A stretch of 64,000 nt of DNA from Lota lota. Lineage: Eukaryota > Chordata > Actinopteri > Gadiformes > Lotidae. A program made the translations under genes and the position numbers. This document shows positions 1 to 59,877 of the stretch, piece by piece. The notes beneath the pieces are model-generated. The model worked only from the letters and a program-made list of their open reading frames with translations. It was not told the origin of the DNA and did not search any database. Numbering within the stretch: the first letter of the stretch is position 1; each line of letters opens with the position of its first letter. The stretch spans positions 1,926,001 to 1,990,000 of the forward strand of contig JACYXH010000175.1 of assembly GCA_026745465.1 (NCBI GenBank), read 5' to 3'.

Positions 1-1277
1 CGCTGGGACATCCGGTGGTATAGGGTCACCATTGCTGGCATTATCGTGGCTCCCAAATTGGCCCATCTCCATATCAATAATTTCTCCTCAGAGCATCGTC
101 GCTCCTGAGACACCATCTTCTGGAGCGACGAGGTTCTGAGGAGCATCATCACTCCAGAAGATTGTGTCTCAGGATGTTCTGTTGATTTCAGAGAAAAGTT
201 GTTTGGTAACCTAGACTAGGGAAATGTCCGACAGGTAATATCACTGAAATTATGTGTCACACCTGCAGCTCCCATAGAATTCCGAATGAACCCAGGAGTT
301 AGCGACATCCTTGCCATTGGAATAAATTATAACATGATTGAAGTAAGCAGCAATTAACCAACATGCTATAGCTTGGTGAAACTAATCAAATTAGCTAAGC
401 CAATACTTAAGTTAACATTCCATGTAAGCGCATAAGTTAGCAACATGGCTAGGGATGTAAATATACATTAAATGAATGTGAAGACGATTGCAAAGTCAGT
501 AATGTGACTGCATCATTTCAAAAACATTATATTTATTCAAACTTGAAGTAATAAAACGAGTCAACGTTAGCATGTTCTTCCTGAAACTAGCAGTAGTAAG
601 TTTACATTAACATTGTTGAAAACATTTAGCAACCATTACAAGCATCAACTATATGTTTACTGAAAACCAGTCACCAAAACAACAATAGTATAATCTACCT
701 CACTTACCAGAGAAGTAATGTTCGCTTGCTAGGCATCTACCATGACAGGAGCTCCCACAGCAATGCAATCACACTAAAACGACAACATAGACAGGCCCTC
801 AAACAAGCTCATTTGATTGGCCAAAAGGGTTTTGTGATCTCTGAAAAGTACCCACCCGTGGCTCTACAAGTCCACAAATAATCAAATCCACATTTTACTG
901 AGATATGTGGTTGACTTGTGTTTGTACTGGAAAACTATTTTACAGGTGTGCAACTCCTAATTGCATGAATAAACATACAGGAAATCTTGTCCATGAATTC
1001 ACATTATTTGATACAGGTTTGTGAATGTGTTTTGCACCATATTTACTTCAGCAACTCTAGCAAAAATGTTTGCGCATATGAGTTTCTTAAATTGTGATTC
1101 GTAGAATATCATTTGTGCACTTGCAATGAAGAATTTGAGAAAGTGTAGCATTGTGTTTGACAGAGCTCAGTGAAAGGCAGATGACAAGTGACTGAAAGCT
1201 GATCTTTTCTTGAGGCCTGCGTGCTATTTGCGGTGTGACACCATCTGTCCCTCTCCTTCTTCCTTGGGTCTAATTAG
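1..1277 (+). other. rere intron, left edge
   Basis: No exon recognised. AT-rich; an imperfect nested inverted repeat lies at 86-171. The upstream rere exons are outside the window. Confidence 0.7.
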
Positions 1278-26633
<25,356 letters not shown>

Positions 26634-27949
26634 GAGCCTGCCCCATCCCCCGGTTCCCTGAGGGGGGAGGAACCTGACAGACTGAGACGCAGCAGGACGT
26701 TGTTACAGACTGGTCTTGGGGAGGAAGGCAAGAGCTCCTTTGAACACACATTCAGTCACCAAGCGCAGAGCGGACGAGTGGATCATCTGAGAACTGTTTG
26801 TTTTGGCTTATGTTCCTGTCCATGGACCTTTTTTTTCATTATTGATTTTCAAGACATTGACTTTCTTTGGTATATAGCCAATAGTAACAACATTCTCAAG
26901 ACTCCTGCATGACAAACTTCCTTGACATTTTTTTGTAGGTGCTAGAACAAGACACTGTGCTTATCAATGACAACAACAAAAAATATTTTAAAAAAATGAG
27001 ACCGGTCAGACAGTTTATGGAAAATATACAAGTGCTATTCTTAAATTCAACATTTATTTTAATACATCGTTGGGTTTTTTCATAATTTTAAGAAAAGCTA
27101 CAGCATGGCATTTCTGAGTCTGTAAATAGTATATATAAACATATAATTATTATTATAATTATTATTATTACTACTAGGTGTGGACTCCAACCCAAGTCGT
27201 CTCAACCTCCAGTACATTTGTTTTGTTTTTTGAAGCATTATCCCTTGTTTCAGAGGGGAAAACCAAGGCATTACACAGGCAACCAACCTTTTTATTGTTG
27301 TCGTTTTTTTCCCCCTGCGAGTCATGTTTTAATGTGGACTTATCTCATTCATTCATTCATCAATTTGTTCATCACACACAACATTGCGAGAGGCACCTGA
27401 GTGTTAGACTGTGCGAACTCGGTGTGAGTTTAAATGAATTGAAAACACTTGAAAAGGTGATGCTGTGGTCACCAAGGCTCCTGTGAAGAAAACACTTTGG
27501 CCGACGGGGAGGAAAGAAAAGACAAATTGCACTGACGGAACATCTTTGACCTCCATCCATTGGATTTTAATGCTTCACTTGTAAAGCTGAGAAATGTGTC
27601 GCAACATATTTACATTTTGGGCCGAACTGAGGAATAACTAGAGGGTAAATCCTCCATGTTCTTTTAACGCCTGTTCTATAGAAACAGATTTTAACATTTC
27701 ACCACAACTGCAACTGGAGCCCAAAAAGACATTTTCAGATGGTTTGGTCCTCAGCCAGTGCCATAAGATATGGTGTTGCTCAAACCAAGTTCTGTATTAC
27801 GGTTCATGCCGTCATGGGTCATCCTCCATCTTGGCTGTTGACTGTGACACTACGGAGCAGAGGGGGGTGTAGGGTTGTGTCCCCTGCACCCAGGACCCCA
27901 AGAGAGGGACCACCAGCCTCTTCCATTCCTCTGTGGAGGATGTGTTGAG

Positions 27950-28079
<130 letters not shown>

Positions 28080-28828
28080 ATCACTGACTGTTACATGTAT
28101 GCTCACCTATCAAACCAGTATGTGTACGCCCATGTGTGATTTCTCTCTGGGCTCCCTGCCTTAGCATACGTAACAAGGTTTTTGGTGTTCCTTGCATTGT
28201 TTATTCAATGCACCAATAACTAGTTATTTTTCTTTTATACTTTATATTGATACCCGGTAAACTGTGGCTACACTCGTTTTATATTATTATCGTTTATCCG
28301 CGCACACATGCAGAGGTAGGGCTCTTATGTTTGGAAGATATCACACTATCAAACGTGTTTGGATGCTTGCGGACGTAGGCCAGCTTATGTCCCTTAATAA
28401 TTAAGTCTGGCAAGCCCCGAGAGAATCTGTTTGTCACTTCATCTCAGTCATCTTCTACCCGTTTCTCTCTTTCTCTCGGTCTGTCTCGATGTCTCTCTCA
28501 CTATGTCTGTTTCGATGTCTCTCCATATCCTTCCTGCCTCAACCCCCCTGCCTTCCAAGGCCCTCTTTTCGTGTCTCCAAGAAGCTTTGATGTTAAGTGT
28601 TGTCAATGGTTTAGCTTCTTGTTTCAAAGCGGCAATAGCAGAATGTAAATTCTGACTGCTAAGATTTATATATATACTGGTTATCTTGAAGCTTATTGTA
28701 CATACTAGTAGTTGCCATGGGATGACACAATGTAAACAAAAAGTAGAAATAATAAGAACAATTGTGAGTCCTGTGTTCTCTCCATTTGAGTATTTTGTAT
28801 TTTTTTTGGGAAAAATGTGTGGAATTAA

Positions 28829-28834
28829 AATAAA
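28829..28834 (+). terminator. rere: rere polyadenylation signal AATAAA
   Basis: The only AATAAA I find between the rere stop and 28860, followed within 60 bp by GT-rich sequence as expected downstream of a cleavage site. Confidence 0.65.
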
Positions 28835-30611
28835 TGACTAAGTTACACCACATCACATGAGTTTATGTCCTTTAAGTAAAGCTGTGCTTGCTGATGTTCG
28901 TATGTGATTCTTTGTTATAGTGATGAACAATAACCGCAATACTGCAATCTCTGTATCCTTAACCGGTTTCTTTGTAGTGCACTCTATTTTACCCCCATCA
29001 CTGACTGCAAGGCTAATGTGTTTTAAAAGGTCACTTTATTATACCACTGCCTGAATCATTCACTATGTGGTTGTAAACTTTAATTGTGCCTCAATCTAGC
29101 AAAAAATAATAATTGTTTGCTTGTTTTAAAGGCCTACTCACATAATACCAATATTATAGATTTGCGTGATAATACAAGTTTTTTTTTTAGATTACCAGGA
29201 TAGCAAATTATCAATGTATTTTTGTTACCAATTTCTCCACTTCCCCATTGCAGATATATTTATATTTCTTGGTCTTTGTGAGACTCGGGTTGGGGAAATG
29301 GCAGCCTAGTGCTGCAGGCTGTTTAGTATAATAACATCAAAGCACAGCTAAGCCCGAAGCAACAGCTACTCTGCTGAGATGTGGAGTGCTATCTGTCGGC
29401 CAGCGCTGTCATTTCATCCTGGTTGGGGGAGTGATAGACCAGCAATCTGTTATGAGGCGCCATGCCGCGATGGCTGTCATAGTGCGAGGGAGCCATTATT
29501 TCTACTCTGCTTTCTGAAATAATGCCCTGTCCTCTGGAGAGAGCAGGAGAAATGGAGGTTGCTTGTTTGCTCTATCCCGAGGCTGTCATGCGACGAAAGG
29601 GAGAGGTGCTGCTGCCTATTGTTACCAGCTCCCCTTGCCTTCCCCAAAAGACACAACAAGACGTCAGAAACAATGCAGCGCTGTGCTGCTTGAATAATTC
29701 ATCTTTCGTTCTCCTCCTCGAAGATGGAGTGACTGTGATTCGTGTCAGCTCAAATCCTTTTTATAAGACTCTGTGTACCCCTCAAGCAGCCTCAAGACGA
29801 GACACACACATTGTCTGCCCGAATACATCTCCTAGCTCTTCCTGAGACTGAACAGCAATATGTATTGTGTTACCGCGCCAAGTTTGTATTGTCTGGGCGC
29901 ACACAATTTCAGATGTAAAACCTTATTTGTTTTCTACTCCCGCTGTCCTTTTTTTCCCCCTGCTTCTTGTTGCTGCTCCGGTGGGCCTGCCGCTGAACGT
30001 TATGCTAGGATCTCTGCTAGGATGTCACTAGCAGTGTGTTTGGTTTGAAGTTAGTGGTGGTGGGTCGCTCTGTTGCTGAGCAGGTCTCTGCTTATCCCAG
30101 TCTCTTGTGGTCACAGCCGGGGAGAGACACACTTCTACTGAGTGTGTGTGTGTGGCCGCTCTGTGTTGGGCAAACCTCAACAAATGTTTCTAGTTTTCTA
30201 TTTCCTGTTCTAAGTATGTTATTAGTGGCAGTGTAGACCGACCACAAACACACACACACACACACACACACACGCATATAACTTGTACTGCCTTGCTCAC
30301 ATATCAGTTAATAACAGAAGAATAGAGGGAACTATAATATTCCATTAATCTATTCATATTCATATAATCTATTCATATTGTAATTTATATTCCTCTTTTA
30401 AATTCTGATCCAGTCATTCTAATGCATTGTGCAGTTTGTTGATACTGAATGAATAACCAAGGAAACCATAACATTTAATGAAAAGCAATCCAGACGGCAA
30501 ATTAGTTTTTCCGTGAAATAGTGCAAGCCATTTAAAAATATACAACAGTCAATTTGTTCAAGTGTTTGCAGTATCACAACATTCAACTTCAAACTACCTC
30601 GGATCCCTGTT

Positions 30612-30684
30612 GGGGGTGGGGGGGGGGGGGGGGGGGGGGGGGGGTGGGAGATGCGTCTACGACAAAGAATGTCGTAGACGCATC
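30612..30684. repeat. G-rich run with adjacent perfect hairpin
   Basis: G27 at 30618-30644, then a 14-bp perfect inverted repeat (30650-30663 with 30671-30684) around a 7-base loop. Confidence 0.85.
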
Positions 30685-30821
30685 CTATTAAAATATATGA
30701 ATAAAGGGCCCATGAAGAACACTGGATCTGCATCTGTTAAAAAAACACAAAAACGAATGCACCACCAAGATCATTACACCTATTTACAGTTTTTTATTTA
30801 CTGCAGCAACTAGTATAGTGA

Positions 30822-30849
30822 CCCCCCCCCCCCCCCCCCCCCCCCCCCC
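30822..30849. repeat. C28 homopolymer
   Basis: Twenty-eight consecutive C, about 180 bp after the G27 run. Confidence 0.85.
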
Positions 30850-31086
30850 GCCCGCCCTGCACACACAGCATACTCCAGATCCATCGCTAATTGCCTCGTT
30901 TGTAGTTCTTCTGAATCCCCCAACCACCACCACCACCACACACACACAAATTCCTCAAGATGGTTCCTGTAATCATGGCCTGCTGTTCTGCATCAGGCGG
31001 TGCAGATGTTTCATCTCAGTTTAGGATACTGCTCAGGTGGCTGTAAGTAATGTCAAACTTTAACCAGTAGAGCTTGTGTGTCAGTC

Positions 31087-31088
<2 letters not shown>

Positions 31089-31166
<78 letters not shown>
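31089..31166. repeat. (GT) microsatellite
   Basis: About 78 bp of uninterrupted TG. Confidence 0.95.
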
Positions 31167-31167
<1 letters not shown>

Positions 31168-32245
31168 TCTGAAACTGTGAAGTCACAATTCCAGACCACA
31201 CACACCCACAGAGCTTCTCGTGCATGAATAAACGACTTCCCCTTCGTCAGTGCAATTGACCTGCGACGTCTCACATTCCTAAGTGTTCCCAATGGATTAA
31301 AACCACTGTTTAGAAATGTATCCCACTATACATCAGTAAAAAGTAGGAAAAATGTTTGTAGCCAGTGGAGCTCTGGTGTGGTTGTAACGCACATAGACTA
31401 TATATCATACAGATTAAAGTGACTTTCCAATTGTGTACATTGGTAGAAACAACATACTTTTTTCACACCAAAAAAAAAAAAAGATTCATAACAGTACATG
31501 CTCGGTGGCTGGCATGTGGCTTACATCCCAGTAGGATAGATTGATATTGAAATATCATCTTTATATTAGGTCTCTAATAGAGACCTAATAGATAATAATC
31601 CCGGAGGTTAGGGGGTGATGGGCATATGACGCCATTGACATGCGACCACATGCAATGGACTGTTACATTGAATAAAACTAAATTTCTATGGGCTTGAGAA
31701 TTGTTTGAAACAATTGGGATAATGTATGTACACAACTCAACAAAATATATAACATAGTTCCAGACGTTTTTAATGTTAATGTGTTAATGTTTCCTTTACC
31801 TTTAACGTCTCTCTTGAGCAGCCCTTTGGGTCAGGGTGGTGCAGTGCATGATTTAATTCAGCCCTTTCTCTTCTCTCCACTCCCCTCCTTTTCCCCTCCA
31901 CCCTTCTCTCCTCCTTTACCCTCATTTTCCCTTCTCTGTCCTGCCTTCTCCCCTCCTCTTCCTTATCCCCTCTCCTGTTAAAGCGTTCCAGGTTGGTGGC
32001 TGGCAGATGTAACTGATTTAGCAGCTGTTGAGGCAAGGCAGCCAGAGCCTGTAGCATATGCTCTGGTCAGAACAAAGAACGGTACACCATCGCCACGCAG
32101 GCTACAGCCGCCGCAGCGAGAAGCAGCGTGCTACAACGGGAACGGCAGTAAACGATACACCGCTGTGTAGGTCTAGCACTACCGTTCTTTTTTATCTTGA
32201 TATTGCCTTCAATTTGTTTTGTAAGCTTTTTTTATTTGAAAGTCT

Positions 32246-32274
32246 CCCCCCCCCCCCCCCCCCCCCCCCCCCCC
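32246..32274. repeat. C29 homopolymer
   Basis: Twenty-nine consecutive C. Confidence 0.85.
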
Positions 32275-32359
32275 GTACTTGATTAAACCGCCCTGTTCGG
32301 GGAGAGCAGGCCGTGCTTCAACTCATGCGTTTTTCATTCTCTCCAAGGACGGCTACATC

Positions 32360-32373
32360 GCGCCCTCTAGTGG
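32360..32373 (-). promoter_or_regulatory. CTCF consensus site
   Basis: Minus strand CCACTAGAGGGCGC fits CCASYAGRKGGCRS at all 14 positions. It lies in the spacer between the 3' ends of rere and cacna1s. Confidence 0.5.
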
Positions 32374-33685
32374 GACGGTGTGAATAGTTCACCATATATA
32401 TATATATATATATATATACATACTTAACATTTTTATTAAAAAAAAAATAAAAATTGAAGTGTAATATGAAGATATGACTGACCTTCTGAGGGAAAAGTAT
32501 CTTCCTCTTGCAATAGTCTTTTCGGTCCGCCATCACGTCCACAAAACCAAAGAGAGCAAAATAGACCTACGTGTTTCTGTAAATTTGTTAATATGAAATG
32601 TCTGAAATTGTGTAGACCTAATTCTTTTTTTTATATAGTCACCATAGAAACTGACTTGCACAACTCCTATCTATCATACTAGTTGTGCAGATAAAACTTT
32701 AACTTTAGAAACTGGCAAAAATGAAGCCAACTTCCTAGGTGTGCTTTGGTTCTTTTATTTATTTCGCCAGTGGTGAAAACATGTATTCAACATAAAATGC
32801 TGTATATTTAAACTCTTATCTTAACTCTTAACATATCTTTTCCAGGGCCCAAACGTGGTACATATGTCAAAAGCACAGGCGTAGAAGAGGATAAATAACA
32901 TAAAAAAAACTGATTGCTAAGACCTGTGAATAGTCACTTGTTAAAGCACAAATAAAATAAAAAGATTTAAGGACAGTAAAGTGCATTATTTCAACAAAAT
33001 ATTATCATGCATTTCTACATAAAAACACATTCAGTTGTGGCCGTCCATGATCAATTCAGTATACTCCAGGTATGCTGAATACTTAGGCCTTTCTGTGTGG
33101 TTCAAAAATGTATTAATCTAACCAGTAATTAGGTTATTAGAACAGACTCCAATAACTCCAATATGCTCAACATAAAGCAATACACCTAATATCAAATAAA
33201 CGGTTAGATTAAGAACTTTTACAATTACTAAAAGACCATTACGACGTACCATAAAGTAAAAAAAATGATGGTAAAATACGCTATTACTGACTAATTCACC
33301 TTAAAAAGAAATCGTTTCCAAGTCAGAATCTGTGAACTTGATTAACATGTACTCTCAGACCAATTCTTAATACACATTTATATTCCTCTTTAGTTAAATC
33401 AAAAGGAAGTTTAACTTTAGAAAGACTACATCAACCTTTAAGAGTCCGACTGAGATCATCTTACTGACGTTCCTTCCTGAACTATAGCAGTCTCTGCTGA
33501 CCTCTTGTGGTGACCTCGAGTTATTCAGGTCACCCAACACTCCGGAGGACACCCTCGATATGCCACGCTTTAGCAAGACGCTAATCGCATTGCAAATGAC
33601 ACTTAGCAACTACAGAATGGATCCCCGCCACCATTCAAACAAAAAGAGGTTCATGGACCCTTTGTGTTCTGAGGTAAGTTTGATG

Positions 33686-33691
33686 TTTATT
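33686..33691 (-). terminator. cacna1s: cacna1s polyadenylation signal AATAAA
   Basis: The plus strand reads tttatt about 257 bp beyond the stop codon on the minus strand. A short 3'UTR is inferred. Confidence 0.55.
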
Positions 33692-33947
33692 TAGTTGCAA
33701 TAAATCTAAAGTATATTCAGATAATTGGATTAATCCTTGTGTTCTGTTTAAGCTTCAAACACAGCTGGCCACATCTTGACTTGAGCCAGCCGGCTATATT
33801 AGGTCTTCAGATTGCAAAGTGGGTGTCATTTATCACACAGGCAACAATCTTAGTGAGATAAGGTAGCGTGAGATGGAGCCACCTGCACTGGCCTTGGCGA
33901 GTGTAAATATCCCGGTTAAAACCTTGTGAATTCAAGTCAAATCCATT

Positions 33948-54395
<20,448 letters not shown>

Positions 54396-54708
54396 CTTGA
54401 AGCCGGATGAGGGCGACGACTCCCTAGTCCTGTCCTGGGGCAAATGTGTCTTCTTCGCACCTGAGTATTCCACAAACGAGACACCACAACGCCACGGCCG
54501 CCGTGGTTTTCGTGTCAGAGATACTCTGGTTTAAAAAATCCCTGATTCCCTGTGTGTAATCCTCTGCCCCTGGATTGTGTACCCCCTCACTCGGAGCAGC
54601 AGGCCTCTGCTCCTGGCCCTGGATGTCTGACCGAAAAGTCCACAGGGCAGGGAAAAATGATAGGATCACCCAGAGCCACAGGAGGAGTAGTTGGCCCCCC
54701 ACTACTGT

Positions 54709-54718
54709 TTAAATATAG
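54709..54718 (-). promoter_or_regulatory. MEF2-type/TATA-like site upstream of cacna1s
   Basis: Minus-strand CTATATTTAA matches the MEF2 consensus YTAWWWWTAR exactly and could also act as a TATA element. It lies 314 bp upstream of the ATG with no ATG in between. A CAGCTG E-box is at 54931-54936. This pairing is typical of skeletal-muscle promoters; use here is inferred. Confidence 0.5.
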
Positions 54719-54848
54719 ACTGCAGGACACCGACTGGCCATGCTTGGGAATGGCTGGGTGGGGTGGGGGAGTTGGGTGTGTGGAGTGGAGGCAGAAGGGG
54801 AGGTGAACCTGGGGAGGGGTGGGTGGGGGTCATCGGGGTAGGAGTAGA

Positions 54849-54883
<35 letters not shown>

Positions 54884-54930
54884 CCTGCCCCCCACCATCC
54901 ACCCAACCCCCACCCTGGGTGTAGTCAGCT

Positions 54931-54936
54931 CAGCTG
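54931..54936. promoter_or_regulatory. E-box CAGCTG upstream of cacna1s
   Basis: Palindromic CAGCTG, the preferred MyoD/myogenin core, about 210 bp beyond the MEF2-type site. Six bases occur often by chance. Confidence 0.3.
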
Positions 54937-56430
54937 TGGCCGTTTCTGGCCGCTGGGCTCACACCCTGAACAAGAGTTGTGGGAGAGAAAGAGGTTGGTC
55001 TACAAGGAGTTGTGGGAGAGAGGTTGATGTACAACGTGCAGGCACACAGATTGTTGAGGCATGCGTTTCTGATGGGATGAGGGATTAGGTAAAAAGGACG
55101 CCATAAATTGACCAACTATGAAATAATTCAATGTGCGGTGTCATAGCTGGCACCAGTACACTAAATTGTGTACGCTTGCATATTTACATTAATTAGAATA
55201 GTTTTTAGTACAACAAACACTGTTGTTTACTATAAATTACATACATACATAGCATGTACTTTATAATAATCAAAGGAAAATCTCAACCACCTGTTTTTAT
55301 TTTCAGAATGTATAGACATGACAACAGAACACTTAATACAGTCAAAATAAAATCCAACTGGCACCAAATTCATTTTCAAACATAATTAATTATAAATTAT
55401 ATAAAAAAGTGATGTGCAAACTCTTTTATGGCAAAGAGACAAAACAATATAAATAAATTGTAACATAAATGTGTGTGATATAGTACAGTTCCACGTAGCA
55501 TTTCTTTAAGTTTCAATAGTAAGGTGTCCGAGCGAGTGCAATGACATGACACACTCACACACAGACCAATTAAGCTTCCTTTTGATGCCCCAAGGCACTG
55601 CTCTAAGGTCAACCTTATACAAGCTAGAAAAACACATTTGTAAGGGAAAATAATATCAAAGCATGCCAAGCAAATCAAAAGCAGCATGCCCACTAAACAC
55701 ACTACACAGGCCATCTCAAACAGAGTTGTGCATTGCTTTACAGTAGCTTCTAGCCAAGTAAGGTGCCATCACCTCAATCAGTGAATTGACCATGAACAAA
55801 CAAACAAATTGTTTTATCTTGCACTTTTTGTTGTGTTATGCACACCCCTCGCAACTAGAATTTCCACTTGTCGTGGTGTTATATATTACAGATCGTCATA
55901 CAGAAATGTTTCATAATGCAGCGCTTCATTTGAACAAAACATTATAATGCTAAAAGTGCTGGAAGTTGTTACTTGCCTAATATATTGTTGTTAAAATGAC
56001 ATTGCTTTCTTAATAACAATTTAATGGTTTCAAGCAGGGAATTATTTTTTGTGAGGTTTCTGAAGCCAAAGTGGATACCCTGCGTTCTTGTCATATGCAA
56101 ATTATAGTACGATTTCCTTCTACAAATTACAAGTATTCATGTACTGTCTGTTGCAACTATAACTCAACTTTGTACACTTTTCCTTAATAAAACATATTTA
56201 AATGTATGTTTTTGTTTTTATAACATAATGGAATGTAAATGTAAATCTGTTTTCCTAATTGCAGTAACTGCCATATGACGTGAATATCAGCTAACATATA
56301 AACTGACATTAATGCTTCTCTTTGTCTAAAATATACATCATTAAAAAGCAGTGGCAGACAATTAGTATTTGTATTATGGAGCTGTTGACGACCAGGTGTG
56401 GTGACCTGCTCTGAGATAAGCTAACAGGGT

Positions 56431-57543
<1,113 letters not shown>

Positions 57544-57780
57544 TTTACCTATAACGTTAAGCAAAGATAACTATTCACAACAAACCAGTCAGCTGCTATG
57601 TTACTTAGCTCAGTAGCAGTACGCATCATTACATGCCAGCAAAATCCTTGCAATGCAAATATCCGCTTACATTGCAATACTAGTTAGATGCTTTTCTATT
57701 TTGCGTCATGCATACATTACAGAAACCACTAAATTGCTGCGTACCAAAGTTCTTGTTCAACCCTTTTCCTTGTCGCGGCT

Positions 57781-57824
57781 CTTGTTCTTCTTCTTTCAGT
57801 GTATTTTGGTGCATTACCGCCACC
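57781..57824 (-). promoter_or_regulatory. tmem9 promoter/5'UTR motif pair
   Basis: On the minus strand GGTGGCGGTAATGCA is followed by a GAAGAAGAAC-type purine run, about 250 bp upstream of the tmem9 ATG. I recall this pairing at many fish promoters. Probable transcription start region, with a small 5'UTR exon ending near 57740 (inferred). Confidence 0.4.
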
Positions 57825-58267
57825 GTCTGAACAGGAGTTTGAGTCAGGGGTCCCACTTCTATAGAAAACAAATAAACGAACCATGACGTAATGTTATAAT
57901 TGTTGTTATCTTTAGAAACTGATTTTTAAGTTAATTAAGTTTTTATTTTTTAATATTTATTTTAAACTGATTGAGCACTTCTCAGTGCTTCTTTTAATAT
58001 TGGTTTTTGATCTCTTTATTTGAAACATTCCAAAAATATATGTTCAAGTGTTTCTGTCAGCTGACGATGACCACACCTCCCATTCGGATGCTAATGCGCT
58101 ATTAAGTCTTAATCGTTTTTGCGTCATTTACAGAAAATTGAAACAAAGAACGACACTGCATTCTATTGAACTAGAATATAATGGGTTGCTCCGCTCATTT
58201 GTGTAAAATAGTAGAGGGGCCTCAATCCAGACCACATCGGTTGTATATTTTGTTTCCTACTATAACA

Positions 58268-58281
58268 CCACCAGGTGGCAG
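58268..58281 (+). promoter_or_regulatory. CTCF consensus site
   Basis: CCACCAGGTGGCAG fits CCASYAGRKGGCRS at all 14 positions, about 450 bp upstream of the tmem9 promoter region. Confidence 0.5.
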
Positions 58282-59459
58282 CACCTTTCCAATGTAAGCT
58301 CTATATTGCACTATGCTGGTTGCGATGCGATGGTCTGAAACAAGAGAGCTTCGAGTCTAATGTGTTTTTTTCAAATCCTTTTGAAGAGTAAGAAGGTTGT
58401 GATTAATTGTATATGTTGGTATCCAGGCCACGATACCGCAACCTCCATGATACATTTTATAGTCCTGGTCTAGAATGAAGAGCATGGTCTCCAGCTCTGC
58501 GATTACCCTGGTTCAAATCCAGACTGTTCACTTTAATGACCCATTTTTACGTTTTCATGTTTAGCCACCCAAAACTGCTTTTCAATAAGTTTAGCTTACA
58601 CTGAAATGTAATTTAAATTAAGAAGGACAAGCCCACTAAATGTAGATTCAAGCTGATTATCTTTGCTATTGGAATGTCTCCTATGTATTAATGGGGTAAA
58701 GGTATCCTTACATTTTCTCATAGTAAGCCTCTACAAACATCAAATGGGCAATGGGTCAATAATGTCCATAAAAGAAAGGACTCCAGTAGAATATATGGGC
58801 TTGCCTAACCTTGCCCACTAGCCTTTATTCAACACTACTGAGACCATGTCACAAAATATTCTTTCATCAGTACGTTTACAATGCCAAAGTCATCTCCTTA
58901 CTTCTCAACTTCAATGCCAAAGCCATCTCCTTCCTTCTAGACTTCAAACAAGTAACCATTGGAGGAGGACAGACAGAGGAGCTGTCCCATTTTCAGACTT
59001 ACTGGTGGAGGAGAAGATCGCAGAGACAGATGCTGCTGTGAAACCTTGAGGAGTGTGTACTGTGGACTCACTGTGTCCTCTGAAGAAAAAAGGAGACAGA
59101 TGAGAACAGCAACACAGTAAATGCATTATCCTCTTCTTCACCACAGGACTGGTAGTAGCTGCTATGGCCTTCATGGAATCTGAACTGTACTTTTTTACAC
59201 ACTCAATTGCTCCCATTTTTTTAATGTTTAGGAATTTTATTTGTGAATGTATTTTAAGCATGGACTTGGGGGTCTTGTTTTACTGTCATTTTTATTAGAC
59301 ACTTTCTTATTATTTTGCACAATTTATGATTCGGTTAGCATTTTTATTTACTTAACTGAAATTGGTCAGCTTTATGTTGTATAGTTATATTTTCTATAAA
59401 GGGCTAGTATACAGTTTCATAGTGTTGTCTGCCATTTAAAAAGCTAATGCTGTGTTGCT

Positions 59460-59462
<3 letters not shown>

Positions 59463-59535
<73 letters not shown>
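59463..59535. repeat. (CA) microsatellite
   Basis: About 72 bp of uninterrupted CA. Confidence 0.95.
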
Positions 59536-59537
<2 letters not shown>

Positions 59538-59877
59538 TTCCTAAGCTACAGTTTAATCTAGCAAATCATTTATCCAACACTAACAACAGTATAGTATTTT
59601 GTCTGGCTAAGATGGCAGTGCATTGTAAGTTCACAAAATCTTTATCTATCTTTCAATTGAACAGTTTGTCCCCCCTGTACCTCAAATCCTCAATGTAACC
59701 CTGGCTTCTTGACCCAATCAATACCTCTATTTCCTTGTAATCCTGCTTTCACATCCTTCCACATAGTAAGCTACTCATACCTTTAATAAGCCGTGGAAAT
59801 CAATGGCTCACAAATTCAAGCCCAACCGCAGGAGCTTGTTGGCGTGGAGATCAATTGAGGCCACTGTTCTTTTAATA

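Larger units (their letters stand above)
28856..33685. other. Intergenic spacer between convergent rere and cacna1s
   Basis: No coding sequence recognised. Contains G27 and C28 runs about 200 bp apart, a perfect hairpin at 30650-30684, a GT repeat at 31089-31166, a second hairpin at 31564-31590, a C29 run at 32246-32274, a TA repeat and a CTCF site. Confidence 0.6.
54396..56430 (-). other. cacna1s promoter region and tmem9 3'UTR
   Basis: Contains the cacna1s 5' leader and MEF2-type site, a CA repeat at 54851-54882, then AT-rich DNA. The last part should be the tmem9 3'UTR; candidate signals on the minus strand are ATTAAA at 56020-56025 and AATAAA at 55296-55301. No ascl5-like bHLH gene is visible. 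Confidence 0.5.

Noticed and set aside
54396-54473. Extension of the cacna1s N-terminus by 26 codons (VEYSGAKK...)
   Set aside because: The frame is open but starts at GTG; the first ATG is 54395 with a good Kozak context.
54424-54702. Upstream minus ORF (hydrophobic start, 92 codons) before cacna1s
   Set aside because: Begins with a non-ATG codon and overlaps the presumed 5' leader in a different frame; not signal-peptide-like enough to support a gene.
58463-58535. tRNA-like stretch (gagcatggtctccagctctg, ggttcaaatcc)
   Set aside because: B box present, but I cannot fold a full cloverleaf or find a matching acceptor stem; more likely a decayed SINE or tRNA pseudogene.
58880-58945. 33-bp in-frame duplication in a 76-codon ORF
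   Set aside because: No recognisable protein, and flanking frames are as open; treated as a chance tandem duplication.
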